In this document: one piece after another, positions 24,902 to 37,009 of the stretch | Layout of the letters: the number at the start of each line of letters is the position of its first letter | Position numbering within the stretch: the stretch's first letter is position 1 | Assembly (NCBI RefSeq): GCF_051014445.1 | Contig: NC_135141.1 | Location: 27,737,422 to 27,801,421, forward strand | Direction of reading: 5' to 3' | DNA length: 64,000 nucleotides | From: Colletes latitarsis | Taxonomy: Eukaryota > Arthropoda > Insecta > Hymenoptera > Colletidae | Program-made: the position numbers and the translations under genes | The notes under the pieces: model-generated | The model's input: only the letters and a program-made list of their open reading frames with translations | What the model was told of the DNA's origin: nothing | Databases searched by the model: none

Positions 24902-26398
24902 CTTTTACCAGTTTCTAAAAGCAAACACACAAACATTATTCATAAGTTAATAAGTATGTTCATACCTTGTTATGCCAGTCTCTTTTTATATGACTTTTTG
25001 CTATAACAGTCTTCATTAATTGATACTATTAATCCTAATATTAACAATTAATTATTTAATAAATAATAAAGGCCATTACAATGAAAAGCCATGTAACATA
25101 GTATGAGTATAGTAAATATTTTTTGAAATTTATTCAAAAATAATGAAAGTAATAAATCCATTATTAGTAGAAAATTAAATTATCGAACACTATTCTTTAA
25201 ATATTTTTTTGGTTACATTTAATGTTTTACTACAAATAATAAAACATTATTTTTTGTATGTTATGGCTCATAACTGATCACTGTTTAAAATATTTTATTT
25301 GTAAATTACATAATACACACAGAAAAAAAACGTGCACGTACAAGGTAAACGCGAATACCAACTTTAAAAGTCTCAAGTCTAAAATGTTGAATGTTTCCAA
25401 GTAAAAGTTGGCCGACCGCATTCCAGCGTCGAACGGACAGAAGTTATTGAAATTAGTATAAATATTTGATAATTATATCACAGACGAAATAAATTTACTT
25501 TTCATTAATTTTATTCGATTTAACAGATATTAAACAATTTATTTCTCAAAATATGGAAAAGCTAATGAATTTCTTTTAATAGCAATAAAGTTTATAAAAT
25601 CATGTAGGACATTTTTGTTGGTTTTTTATTACATTTTCCTAATCATTTTATATTCACATATTATTTAAATAATATACGCATTTTTTCCAACAGCAATAGA
25701 TATGTGCATATATTGTACCATCATCGTACATACAATCTGTAACGTATTAAAGTGTGAACGTAAGTATTTACGTGTGCAGTTGAAATGCAAAATAATCTTT
25801 CAAATTACAATACAAAATTCTCATTGACAGGAAAATGCTTGGTAATAAACGATATAAGAAAAATATTACTAAAGCTAAAACGTTCGAACGTTTGAATTAA
25901 GAATCGACTTTGCTCGATTTTTTTTTAATTGTGCAATATTTAGAGCATTATAAGAACGATACAAACACTTCGAGGAATGCGTTGAATTCCAAAAAGAAAT
26001 TTATTTGAAATGCAATTACATCAATCGGTTGTCAGTCAAGAACTAACATTAAAATTATAATTTAAAATAAGATTCATACGTATCTAATAAAAATATTTAA
26101 ATTATTAAAAGTCGTATAATTTTAACATTAATTGGAAAAAGAAATTTTGCATGGATTTATGACAAATATCTTCAACCAATAGTTCGTAGTTACTTATAGA
26201 GTCGTTTACGTCATTGTTTGATTTTTAAATTCTTTCGCGATTAATATAGTTCTATGTAACCAGTTTTTAATAAATTCATGCAGTATAATTTTAATTGTAC
26301 TCATGCATTTCTGTATATAAATAATTACTCAATCACAAAAGACTATGAACGAATGTACAAAACAGTAAATGAAAGCACATTCACTCACCGGAAATCTA

Positions 26399-26540
26399 TA
26401 ATGCTCAACGTTCGAATTAGTGGGTATAATAGAAGTCGACCTTAACCTTCTCGCGCTGTATTTTCTAACCTACGAGATTTTGAACAGAGAACACTGAAAA
26501 ACGATCCGCCCCACACTGCCGCCGGCAGTTAACTGAACGT
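26399..26540 (-). promoter_or_regulatory. Probable non-coding first exon and promoter of ACLY
   Basis: On the minus strand the donor CCG|GTGAGT (intron from 26398) follows a GC-richer stretch containing GCCGCCGGC. The only nearby downstream acceptor that makes sense is TTGCTTTTAG at about 24915, 13 nt before the ACLY start codon, which gives a 5'-UTR intron of about 1.5 kb. Animal ACLY genes usually have an untranslated first exon. The right boundary given here is arbitrary, because no start site can be read from sequence. Confidence 0.45.
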
Positions 26541-28795
26541 TCAAAGTGACATCGTGCGCATAAGTAATGCCATACCACACGATATCTCAAAGATATCGTA
26601 CGATTCTACCACTTTTTTTCTCACGGTCGGTCGTATTAACCTATTTTCTTTTTTTTTTTCGTCATCACGCGCTGTACCGCTTATATTTCAAAGATTATAA
26701 TGCAAAGATGTACTTCCTTTAAAATTGTTAGTTTATAATATACACCTGTAATTTATCATAGAATGTATATAGTTCAGTAATTAGTTAATCTTTACATTTT
26801 GTTTTTTTTTTTTTTTATCTAAATACTTTCGTATGAAAGGAATATTTTGTACTTAAATACAATATGTCTATACCCTCAATTTGTCTATAATGAAACTCGT
26901 AAATTTCGACTTTTCAATAAACTATTTACATGTTTGATAGCAATTACATGCACGGAAGTCACGCATCAGAGTCATGATTATAAAACTTAATGAAGTTTTA
27001 TTAATGTATTTAATGTAATATTCATTAGGTACTCTAAACAGCGCAAGCAGTTTTATTCAAATTATTCTGGTACACGAATAAAATCATACAAGTCTAGAGG
27101 ATCGTACGAGGATTAACAGAAGGTCACGTGACTGTAATGCGATCTGTGCTTACCACGTGGACAGATAGCAAAGGTTTTCAAGTTCTTATTATTATGCGAT
27201 TTATTCATGTTTTTAACATCGGATAAACTGTTACGTTGAATTAAATTTAGATGGACGTTCGTTGGAGAAATGTCAACTTATGAAAAAGTTGTTTAACCCT
27301 TCCACGACACCACGAATAGAGAATATTCTAGATTCTAATGCAATCACTTTTTATGTAGCATCGTTAAGTTATACGTACTATTTGACGTGTTTTATCAAAT
27401 ATAAACTTGTGAATATCATTAAATCATTTAAAATAATATTGTTAAATATTAAACTGTTAAATTTATGGCATGTCATAGAATGCGAATCTTAAGTCCTTCA
27501 CTATGTATGTACATACAATTAATCGTAATAGAAAATTGATATGAAAAACGATACATTTTAATTATTGAGTATAATAACGAAACATTATTATTTTTTTAAG
27601 ATTACTTAATGCTACTATACAAGCGATACTTTCGTAATAATCATGATTCTCAAACACCATCAATTTAATACAGAGATTTTCGAAGTAATTAATATCAATT
27701 CAAATATCATATAATTTAATAGTTGCATTTAAAAAAAATAACGAAAGTTTTATAAATTATTCGTGAACACGATAGAGATTGACTTTGGTTTAAGCAACAA
27801 TTGTTTCGTGGAAGATCTTTGCTTATCTTTTCTCTTGTATCTTCTACATCCAAATGTAACCTTGACCTTTGTGAAGAGTTAAAAAGAGTTAGATTTATAT
27901 GTTTAGTAATAGTCCGTGAAAACCAATTCAGAAATAAAAAAATTATTGAATTAATTTATCCGTTTCGTCAAATAATAAACTGAGATTAAATTTAAATTAC
28001 ATACTAAATTCCTCGTTTGAGAATTGCTAATAACATGTTTTATCACTATTCGACACGATCTTTAACCTAACAAAAAATACATTCTTGAAAGTAAATAATT
28101 GCCAGTATGTTTCGTTGTTAAAAACGTTCTCATGTTTTTTTAATTCGTAATGCATATAGGTACTAAGGATCGGACGAAGTGGGATTTATTGCGTAAACGA
28201 TTAGCATTTGCTATGTCACGACAGAGTTGTAAAATTTTCATGTATGTATTTTGTCTTCTGGTTAAATAAATGTTAAGAAAACAATGCAGAAACTCAATAG
28301 GGAAAGTCAACATAATTAATTATTTATTCTGGGACCAAAATCGCATAACAAATAAGTTGAATATAAATTTTTTACTGACAGATCGAAACAAACGTGCAAT
28401 TAACAACGTAATGTTATAATTACACATTGCCAAAGAAAAACTGATATGTCTGAATATCCACGTAAAACATATCTTATCAACGATTAATGAAATTTTAACT
28501 GTTATAAATTGTGAATATGATATTCTGGAGTGAGGTTATATTTTCTAATCTTTAACCAATATAGATTCTTATTATACCGTTACAATTTATTTGCTCATAT
28601 AACTGGCGATATTAGTAAATGGTCGTTATGCTATCTTCGATGCCAATTAATTAGTATGTACAATACAAAACTTGTATGATAACTTATTGATTAAACTTTT
28701 ATCAAACATCAATATTTCCAATTTTTAAACAGATAAGGTTAGTTTGACATCGCAAGGTTCGTGAAAGTAAATAAAGATAATGTAAAGTAACTTAC

Positions 28796-28899
28796 GATTC
28801 ACAGGTAAGGCAGACGAATGTGAAAATATAGTATTTTCTGAGAAGTCTTCACTATCTGAGAGACTAGACAAGGAGTAGTCTACTTAAAAGCACAGCCAC
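28796..28899 (-). ncRNA. Candidate non-coding spliced exon (104 nt)
   Basis: On the minus strand a strong acceptor (TAATTTTTTTCAG ending at 28900) is followed by 104 nt and a strong donor (GTAAGT from 28795). All three frames contain stops, so it is not a coding exon. It may be an alternative 5'-UTR exon of ACLY, whose start codon lies 3.9 kb downstream on the same strand, or part of a long non-coding RNA. Confidence 0.3.
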
Positions 28900-30295
28900 C
28901 TGAAAAAAATTACTTTACATTCTAAGCTTCAACGACGTTAACTGGTGTGAGGTAATGGTTCGAAAATTATTGACGCGGTGTTGAAATTTAAATTATTGCA
29001 CACACTTTTATATAATTATCTTTCAGACAACAAAGTAAAAATTGTATGCAATAGGATCATGCCGGATTAATGTAAATTATTTTTAATCGTTCGTGGATTC
29101 AGTTTAAGCATTATAAGACTGTTATGACGTATTCATGACGTGGCAGCAATACGTCATATCGTATGATTCTGGTAACTGTATTTATGTATATATCTACACA
29201 TGAATTTTAGATTAATTATATACATGAAATTTTTTGCAAATTTAATATACTAAATAAACACAGAAAATATATCTTTTAAATAAATCTTTGAAATTTGTTA
29301 TACTATTTCTATAATTCGTAGGGTTCATTCATTATTTTATTAAAATTTCGGGAAATAAAAATATTCTTCTATTTTCTTTGGTCTTTCTATGAGATACATA
29401 TTTAATGGCATATCTATACTTTTGAATTTTTAAAATAGACATTAATCATACTACTGTAGCCTTCTTCAAATATTGAATTTATTCTAACCATAGTTTTCAT
29501 AGCACTGTAAGAAACTTTCGTACTTAATGTTATGATACAATAAAAATCAAATATACGAAGGATCAAATTATACATATATATTTGTATAAAAAGGCAGGGA
29601 AGTTGGAAATGTACGAAGCACGAAAAACTTTATACTTTATAAAATATTAAAGAGATTGAATAAATTATATTACATACAAATATACTGTTATAGAACAGTT
29701 TTAAACAAAAGAATGAAGTATATTATTTCATAATTCACATGTATGACTGAAATCTGTTAATGTTTATTGTTACTGTATGTACAAATATAAATAATCCATT
29801 ACTCAGTACGTAAAATGTTCTTATTTCATGAAACAATACTTGTATGTAGACATAAGATGAACTGATAAAAAATAATACATACTTAGATCAATTAAAAAAA
29901 AAGCTAGCTGATTATTATATTCTAGTGTCATACGACGGTATTATGTGTTAAAATATTTGATCATATTTATATTTCCAACAACATTATAAATGTGCTATAA
30001 ATTTGAAATTCATATTGTTCAAAACAGTAATATCCACTTATTTAAAATATATTTTAATCTCATTAGTGAGAAATTTACTTTCTATAAGTTCGAAATGATA
30101 TTTTGAAATAATGCAAATATTTCAAATCTTATTAGTAAAAAATTACTGCGTTATATTATTGCATTATAGTATCACGTTTTTCTTCTTTGCTGTAATGGAC
30201 ATTTCAAATTGGTATACACGATATAAGAAGTATCAAAAATCGTCTTTACATAAATTTTTGAATAATAAATATTCAAATTATTGCTCTTTGTATGA

Positions 30296-31832
30296 TTATG
30301 CTCTGTTTTCCAACTTTGCAATAAGATCATGGACATTTTCTATAACACTGTATATATAAGGACGTTCCATTGGATTTACCTTTAACATTGATAAAATCAA
30401 ATGTTGCATATCCTATAAAATTCAAAATTCAAATATTAGATCTAGAAGTTTTGATCGTACAAAACTCATAATCAAATATACACAATGACTTCACCTCATT
30501 GTAAGGAGCATCTTCTGGAAATGTAATATTTGCACTCATAACAGCCAAAGCAACACTATCTCCTCTTTCATATACAGCATCAAAAGGTGATTTAAAGTAA
30601 CAGAGCGCATAGAGAATGCAGCCTAACGACTGAAAGAATATAGTTTTAACGAAAATAGCGTTACACAAAAACATGTTTCAAGAATTCTATCAATATTTTA
30701 CCCAAATATCTGTTCGTTCATCAACCATACAATAACTTTCAACGTTAAATAATTCTGGTGCTCTATATGGCATTGAACATCTTTCTGCTGCTAGATCTTG
30801 CAGTGTTTGTGCTGCTTGTGACCCACATACTTTAACTCTGGCTGGTGCTACAGAACCTACGAAAATCAATGTTTATTTATTAATGATCAACACAATAGGA
30901 TTCAAATATTTATTTTGTATAGTAACCAAAATGTTGCACCTAAATCCATTATGATAGGCGTACTACCATCACCAAGAACTATATTTGCAGTCTTTAGGTC
31001 TCTGTGAGCTAAAGGATCTGGTTTTGCTTCATGGAAAGCTTTTACACCTTCACATATTTGTAAAAAAATATTTAAAATATCCAATGCACTCATATAATCA
31101 TTGTTTCTAGCACGTCTTTCTAATTCATTAGCGAGTGTGCCTTTCTAAAAACAGAAAATATTTTTTAATTTAGATAATTTAAATTTTTAATTATCATTCA
31201 TATTTAGGTTGATTCCATTTAACATATAAAACTTACATGATAATATGGTAATACAATTAACGCTTCGCTAGTTGCATTAATCACAGGGTCTGCCATTCCT
31301 TTATAAGTAGAATCAATACATTCTATTACATTCGGATGTTTCACAAGATTGTGATACTCTATTTCTTTTGCTGCTAATCTCTGATCTTCTAATCCATGGC
31401 AAATTATCTTTTTAATTGCATATTTTTTGTGTGTGATTGCATCTTCAGCTAGAAGTACAGTGCTGAATCCACTAAAATAGAAATTAATTTAAATAAGAGG
31501 TAAAATGAATTCATTTCACTCGAGGGACTTAACGTTTTTTTAACATGAATTATTCTTTAGTAGAATTTAAAAACATTATTATTAACTTTTTGTACAAAAT
31601 AAACAAACTAGGTTAAATGAAATTAAAGTAAAATTATTTCATTTATAAAAGGAAAGGCATAACATAGATATAAAAATAAATGTCGATTTACGAAGTTTAA
31701 ACGTAAACAAAAGTATTACAGTAACTTATAAAAATTTGTTTTATACAAAACTTGCCCTTCTCCAAGATGTTCACGAACTGTATAATTTCTTGAATTTATC
31801 GTAATGGTTTCTTTAGAGCATATACAGCCCAT
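30296..31832 (-). CDS. STK16: Serine/threonine-protein kinase 16
   Basis: Six exons: 31832-31756, 31471-31237, 31144-30940, 30856-30702, 30629-30495, 30412-30296, giving 307 aa (human 305). The N-terminus MGCICSKE has Gly2 for myristoylation and Cys3/Cys5 for palmitoylation, matching the Golgi membrane anchoring known for STK16 (NAK family). Kinase landmarks are the glycine loop LGEGGFSTV (about 22-31), the ATP-binding Lys46 in YAIKK, HRDLKTAN with Asp153, a DLG triplet (Asp171) instead of DFG as in human STK16, and RAPELF. Intron 1 has a GC donor (exon end GG, then GCAAGT). The GGT glycine made by that junction restores the conserved loop, which supports the unusual splice site. The gene is head-to-head with the microprotein gene at 32262. 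Confidence 0.95.
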
Positions 31833-32261
31833 TTTTAAAATTAAACTTAAACCGAGGCTGTTCATTTTGTGCCGTACATAGTAAAAGAATTGGATTAACG
31901 ATACACCTGATACGTTTCTTTATCGGCGGGCAAACATTTTGACACACGTCACATATGCTACCATGAGGCAGTGTGATGTGATTAAATTTGGCATAATTGA
32001 GTCATGAGGTTCAGATTAAGTTAGATATTCGGTTATCAGCTGTTTCCAAACAATATTGGTGGTCATGTTATCCAAATTGTTTAAATCAAATATTTGCGGA
32101 AAATTTGTGCGTGGAAAAAATTGATCTAACAGATAATATTAAATTACTTTAAATTATTTTCTCTAGACAAGTTACATAATAACACTGTAAGATCCAAAAC
32201 ACTTCAAAATGTTTAAGAAATCGAATTTGAAATGAACAAATTGTACTCGTAATCTTTCAAT
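31833..32261. promoter_or_regulatory. Compact bidirectional promoter region, STK16 / microprotein
   Basis: Only 429 bp separate the two divergent start codons, so one shared promoter region is likely. No canonical TATA box in a convincing place was seen. A short upstream frame of six codons (MNKLYS, then stop) occurs just before the microprotein start, at about 32231-32251. Confidence 0.5.
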
Positions 32262-32708
32262 ATGGGCAAAGAAGATGCTTTCAAAGTAATATTTTCGCTT
32301 TTGCTTAGTAATTTTTTCTTCTTAAATCAATTTCAATAATTAGGAATTTGTAGTGTATTTTTCGAAACATTGTTAAAAGTATATAATGTTTTAGCAAATA
32401 TATAAAATTAACGAAATTATAAATATTATTATATAAATATTAATACAAATATCAGTTGTTATATATAATGATGAATCTTAAGAAATTTATATGTGTATAT
32501 AATATAATCATTGTCATTTAATTATTTATATTACTAGGCAGTGTACATTCTTGTATGGATATTCATTGCAAGTTATTATTTTTGGGGTGCAAGAGAGGTA
32601 ACTGTAACAGATCCTATTGATGAATCAGGTTGGGTACCAGACGGGGCATTTGCAAATAAAATTCAAGCTTCGGATGTATCACAAGTAGAAGATTCATATG
32701 TGGAATAA
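32262..32708 (+). CDS. Small single-pass membrane protein, 64 aa, unrecognised
   Basis: Two exons, 32262-32285 and 32538-32708, joined by a 252-bp intron (donor AAA|GTAATA, acceptor TTACTAG), encode 64 aa. Residues 1-8 (MGKEDAFK) are polar. Residues 9-26 are strongly hydrophobic and aromatic (AVYILVWIFIASYYFWGA) and form one membrane helix. The remaining 38 residues are acidic, with a DPIDESGWVPDG motif and an acidic C-terminus. The support is a clean splice, a helix that spans the second exon start, and an AATAAA about 120 bp after the stop (32825-32830). I do not recognise the family. It could be a subunit or assembly factor of a membrane complex, but nothing in the sequence proves a role. 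It shares its promoter region with STK16. Confidence 0.7.
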
Positions 32709-33226
32709 AACTTTAAAATTCTGTCAATATCTCTTAATTATTATTTACTAATACAGTAAATGATATTGCATAATTCTAACTAAATATACGACGAAAATTT
32801 GTATTTGAAATCAAGCATGTAATCAATAAAAGGGTAAAATTTCTGCAAAACATTATTATGTATATTATTTATGTGTATTTATTTTATTCATTGTATTAAA
32901 ACGTAAAATATTACTAGTATATATTTAATGTATATGTACACATACACATACATGAGTTCTTTATACGATCATAAAATTAGTTATTATCGCATTTTTATTT
33001 CTCTGAGAATGTTAACAAGAAATCAAATATTTCAATAAATAAAATGTAATTAACACGAACATTTAAACGACAAATGTATCTCGTTTGATAAAATAGGATC
33101 ACATTCTAAAAATTTACAATTTGTGGTACTCTTCAATAAGATATTCATGTATAGGAACAAGTACACACTTCTTTTTATTATGATTATTATACTCAACAAA
33201 TGAGGTCTCTTTTTTTCAGAAAGCAT
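32709..33226. other. Convergent 3' region of the microprotein gene and the ABC transporter
   Basis: This is AT-rich 3' UTR and spacer. AATAAA for the plus-strand gene is at 32825-32830. Reverse-strand signals (TTTATT near 32994 and 33174) could serve the transporter. I see nothing else. Confidence 0.55.
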
Positions 33227-36200
33227 TTAAGACGATGTTACATCGGGTTCTTGATTAATGTTACCATTTGATGTTTCATTACCCTCTTGATTATTCTGTA
33301 GCTGTGCTTGCCACATGGAATGATATACTCCATTATAAGAAATGAGTTCTTCGTGTTTGCCTCTTTCTACAATTTCTCCTTCTTTCAAGACGAGAATTTC
33401 ATCAGCGTGTATTATTGTGGACAATCTATGTGCTATGATAATAGTAGTTCGATTAACACAAACTCTGCTTAATGCTGCTTGAATGTTACGCTCTGTCTGA
33501 GTATCAAGTGCACTTGTTGCTTCATCTAAAAGTACAATTGTCGGTTCCTTCAATAATGTACGCGCAATAGCAACGCGTTGTTTTTCACCTCCACTTAAAC
33601 GAAGTCCCCTTTCACCAACCTATGCAATTTCAATTAAATATTGTTAATTTTTAATCCATAATTAAATTAAATATAATCTGTCTCATTAATGAGTACTCAC
33701 TTGTGACTCATAACCATTTGGAAATGAAAGAATTCGATCATGAATGTCTGCGTTTTTAGCTGCCGCTATTACATCTGCATCTACAGCTTCGGTGCGACCA
33801 TATCGAATATTATATTTTACGGTGTTATTAAACAATACTGTATCTTGAGGTACAACACCTATTGCACGCCTTAAAGAATCTTGTTTAACTGTTTTAATAT
33901 TCTGTTCATCTATCAAAATCGCACCGTATTCTACATCATAAAATCTGAATAACAACCGCATAATAGTAGATTTTCCAGCTCCAGAAGGTCCAACCAGAGC
34001 TACAGTTTTTCCAGCTGGAGCAACAAAGCTAATATTTTTTAATATAATTTTCTCGGGAGTGTAACTAAACGACACATTCGAGAATTCCACTTGACCACGT
34101 TTTACTATTAATGGTCCAGCACCTGGAGCATCAATTACTTCTTGCTTTTCTCTAAGAAGATCAAACATGTTATCCATGTCAACAAAATTCTTTTGTATAG
34201 CCCTAAAAATATACAAATTATCTTCATATTAAGTTCTTAATTTAAAGCGAAAAGAACTGGCATAATTAATTACCGATAATATGTTCCAAACCAATTTAAT
34301 GGTACATAAAGTTGAACAATGTAACTTGTGAATAAAACATAATCACCAAGTGTTAAACCTTGATTAGTTACAACCTATAACCAATAAATTTATGAAACGT
34401 GTTTCTTTAATATTTCTCAAATTTGGACAAAAAATAAATATTTTATACACTGACCATGTGCAAGCAAAGTAAAGACCCAGCCAACAAACCACTGCAAACA
34501 ATTATATTTTGTAAAGTATTTAAAATATTTAACGTAATTATTGTTTTCCATTCTTCTATTTGGAATTCTAATATTGATTTCCTGTAACTATCCACTTCGT
34601 ATGTTTCTGCTCCATAATATTTAACTGTTTCAAAATTAATTAAACTATCGACACTTCGTGCTCTTTGAGCATTATCTGCCAAGTTCATACGTCTTTGGAA
34701 CTTAGTACGCCATTCAGTAACCATAATTGTAGCAGCTAACATAAATATTGACAATTTATACAAATTGAAAATGCCTTAACACTAATCAAAATATTGAATC
34801 GTTGAAAAAGTAAAAATATAGTGTAATCACCTATGTAAAGTGTCATAGTTATGAATACAATTAAACCAAACCACTTATTGAAGGCACTAACGAAAAATAC
34901 AATGGCCACAATAATGTCAACGATTGTTGGTACAATGGAGAAAAGAATGTAATTTAATAAGTTGTTTATAGAGTCTGTACCACGATCCATAACTCTCAAA
35001 ACTTCACCAGTTTTCCTTTCAAGATGCCAGCGTAAACTTAAACTATGTAAATGCCTGAGGAAATATATATGATAATAGTAAGTAAGGAATATAATTATAA
35101 ATTGAACTAACCAGACTTACAAAAATAAAATTAATAAAATATTCACCTGAACAACTCAACTTCAATTTCCCGAGTTGAATATTGTTGTATACGAATCCAT
35201 AAGAATGATCTTAGATTATTCAGTAATCCCATGCCACCTGTGCCTCCACCTTGCAAGAATTTGAATACTACATATGTTAAAATAAGGTCCCACCTGTCAC
35301 AGAGGTTAAACATTTCATTAATACAACATTTATGTGTATTTTACATCTTTTTCTTAAGAATATTTTGTACCTGAATGTTATAGGAGCTTTACTAACACTG
35401 TCCACAATTTTTCCATTATAAATTTGGACATATAAGTTTATGACACGTCCTAATATGAGTAATATAAAGCAAAACAAAACTCTTAGTTGAAGCATAAAAC
35501 TTTTTTCAGGCCATAAAAATGGTGCAAAAACTTTTATCTTATACCAGGCATTCTTCCATGCAGAACTGTTATCATCGGGTCTCTGAAAATAATCATATTA
35601 TTAATAGTTGTAGCATGTCCAAATAAACTGAGCAAATAATAAACATACAGTTTTAGTTTTATTAAATTATCTACACACTGACATTTACTGTATGTGCATA
35701 TACAGATAATTTGTTTCTTTTATATATCCTGGTTTGTTATTTTTATTCTAGTCGCATAATAAAATTATAGGACTCTCTGTAACACAATAATGGCTACAAA
35801 ATTTCTGTCAGGTGAAAAACTATTTTGTTTAGGTAATAGTTAAAATTATATTTTTTGACTTACACCTTGATAATATCTTGATCGTGTAGTTGAGCCATCA
35901 TTGAAAATATGATATTCAGCATCTGTATTTCCAGGTATTCCTGGAGCTTTGAGTCCCAAGGCAAAGATGATAAGATTGCTGATGTAACGTAAAACGAATA
36001 GTACCATCTCAATTTGGTCTGTCAGTCTGTAAATAGCACACACATACACATAGAAAATACCCCACTAGATACAGTCAGCAAGCATAGATCTTCCATTAAC
36101 AACATGAACTTAAGAACATACTCATTTACGTATAATAACATAAGAAGTTTATTTTGAACTTACGTATTTAAATGAAACCACCATTCAAGTTTTCCAATGT

Positions 36201-37009
36201 TAATAAAGACAAGATTTTCAGCAGCAAATGCTAAAGTCCAAAAGCTCAACAAAACAAGACCATGACAACGTGGTGGCACACTTGGTAACAGATTGCGCCT
36301 TTCTACTCTCAATATGTACACAGAATATGGATAAACAATAACAGTTAATACTGTTGTGACAATCTAAAAGTATTATGGTAATTTAAATTTTAGAGATTAA
36401 ACAATATTATTAAGTACATGCAGGGTATCCCAGTTCTTTCCCACACAATTTTGTCAACATATTCTACAAACAAAATTAAAAAAAAAATGCTATATAAACA
36501 TGTTAAATGTTTTATTAGGAAATTATAATAAAAACACCAGTCCCTTATCATTTGTATTTTTGTTATAACTTCCTAATAAACCATTTAAAAAATTGTCTTT
36601 ATATAACATTTTTTTCTTAATTTTGCTACTAGAATATGTAGGCAAAGTTTTCTGGGGAAAAACTAGGATTCTCTGTATATAGGTAAAGTGAAATTGTTAC
36701 CATGTAACCATAGACTCTTTTGTCATCTAAAACTGTTCCTTGTAGAATTATTCTTATTATACTAAGTATTGGAACAAAGTATAGAAGAATTTTTTGTATA
36801 ACATATAATTTATTTTTGGGTAACAAAGCTGCAGTAATTTCTGTCCCATACTTTCTGTACATCCAAAGTTGTATTGTACCAAAAATCAATAGATACAATG
36901 AAATCACTGTAGTACTGATAGTATCCATGAAACATTTTGATACTCCATGATCTACCCAAATCTCGTTAAATGTTATGTTTGGAGGACAATAAGTCATTGT
37001 TGTATTCAT
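33227..37009 (-). CDS. ABCB6: ABCB6-type half ABC transporter (Hmt-1)
   Basis: Ten exons: 37009-36701, 36363-36164, 36026-35864, 35582-35371, 35293-35147, 35054-34831, 34735-34455, 34374-34274, 34202-33701, 33619-33227. They give 843 aa, against 842 in human ABCB6. Exons 1-3 encode the extra N-terminal membrane domain (TMD0) typical of ABCB6. Exons 4-8 give the six-helix core, with FLQGGGTG, FLWIRIQQ and VVTEWRTKF-like blocks shared with human. The nucleotide-binding domain shows Walker A GPSGAGKST (617-625), signature LSGGEKQ (721-727), Walker B ending Asp745-Glu746 and H-loop His777. Family members handle porphyrins or heavy-metal-thiol conjugates in mitochondrial, lysosomal or plasma membranes, and insect members are called Hmt-1. 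The tail after the ATPase domain is short and Asn/Ser-rich. The start codon is the first ATG of the TMD0 frame. Confidence 0.95.
36471..36625. mobile_element. MITE-like hairpin inside intron 1 of ABCB6
   Basis: Two arms of about 65-70 bp, with a loop of only about 15 bp, are imperfect reverse complements. Shared blocks include CAAAATTAA, TATATAAA and TTTATTAGGAA. There is no coding capacity. A CAGGGTATCCCAG motif at 36421 resembles the tips of mariner-type repeats but has no matching partner, so the true boundaries are uncertain. Confidence 0.55.

Larger units (their letters stand above)
24902..30295. other. 5.4-kb spacer upstream of ACLY, with 5' UTR and promoter signals
   Basis: No coding gene is recognisable. 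The clearest signal is a locally GC-richer stretch at about 26400-26600 with a strong minus-strand donor, taken as the ACLY first exon and listed separately. A well-formed non-coding exon candidate lies at 28796-28899. A minus-strand donor near 24964 (AAG-GTATGA) followed by the acceptor before the ACLY start could define a mini-intron of about 50 bp. The rest is AT-rich, and its open frames are short and featureless. Confidence 0.45.

Noticed and set aside
27262..27492. 76-codon plus-strand frame upstream of ACLY
   Set aside because: Composition matches the AT-rich background; the hydrophobic stretch follows from poly-T/A codons.
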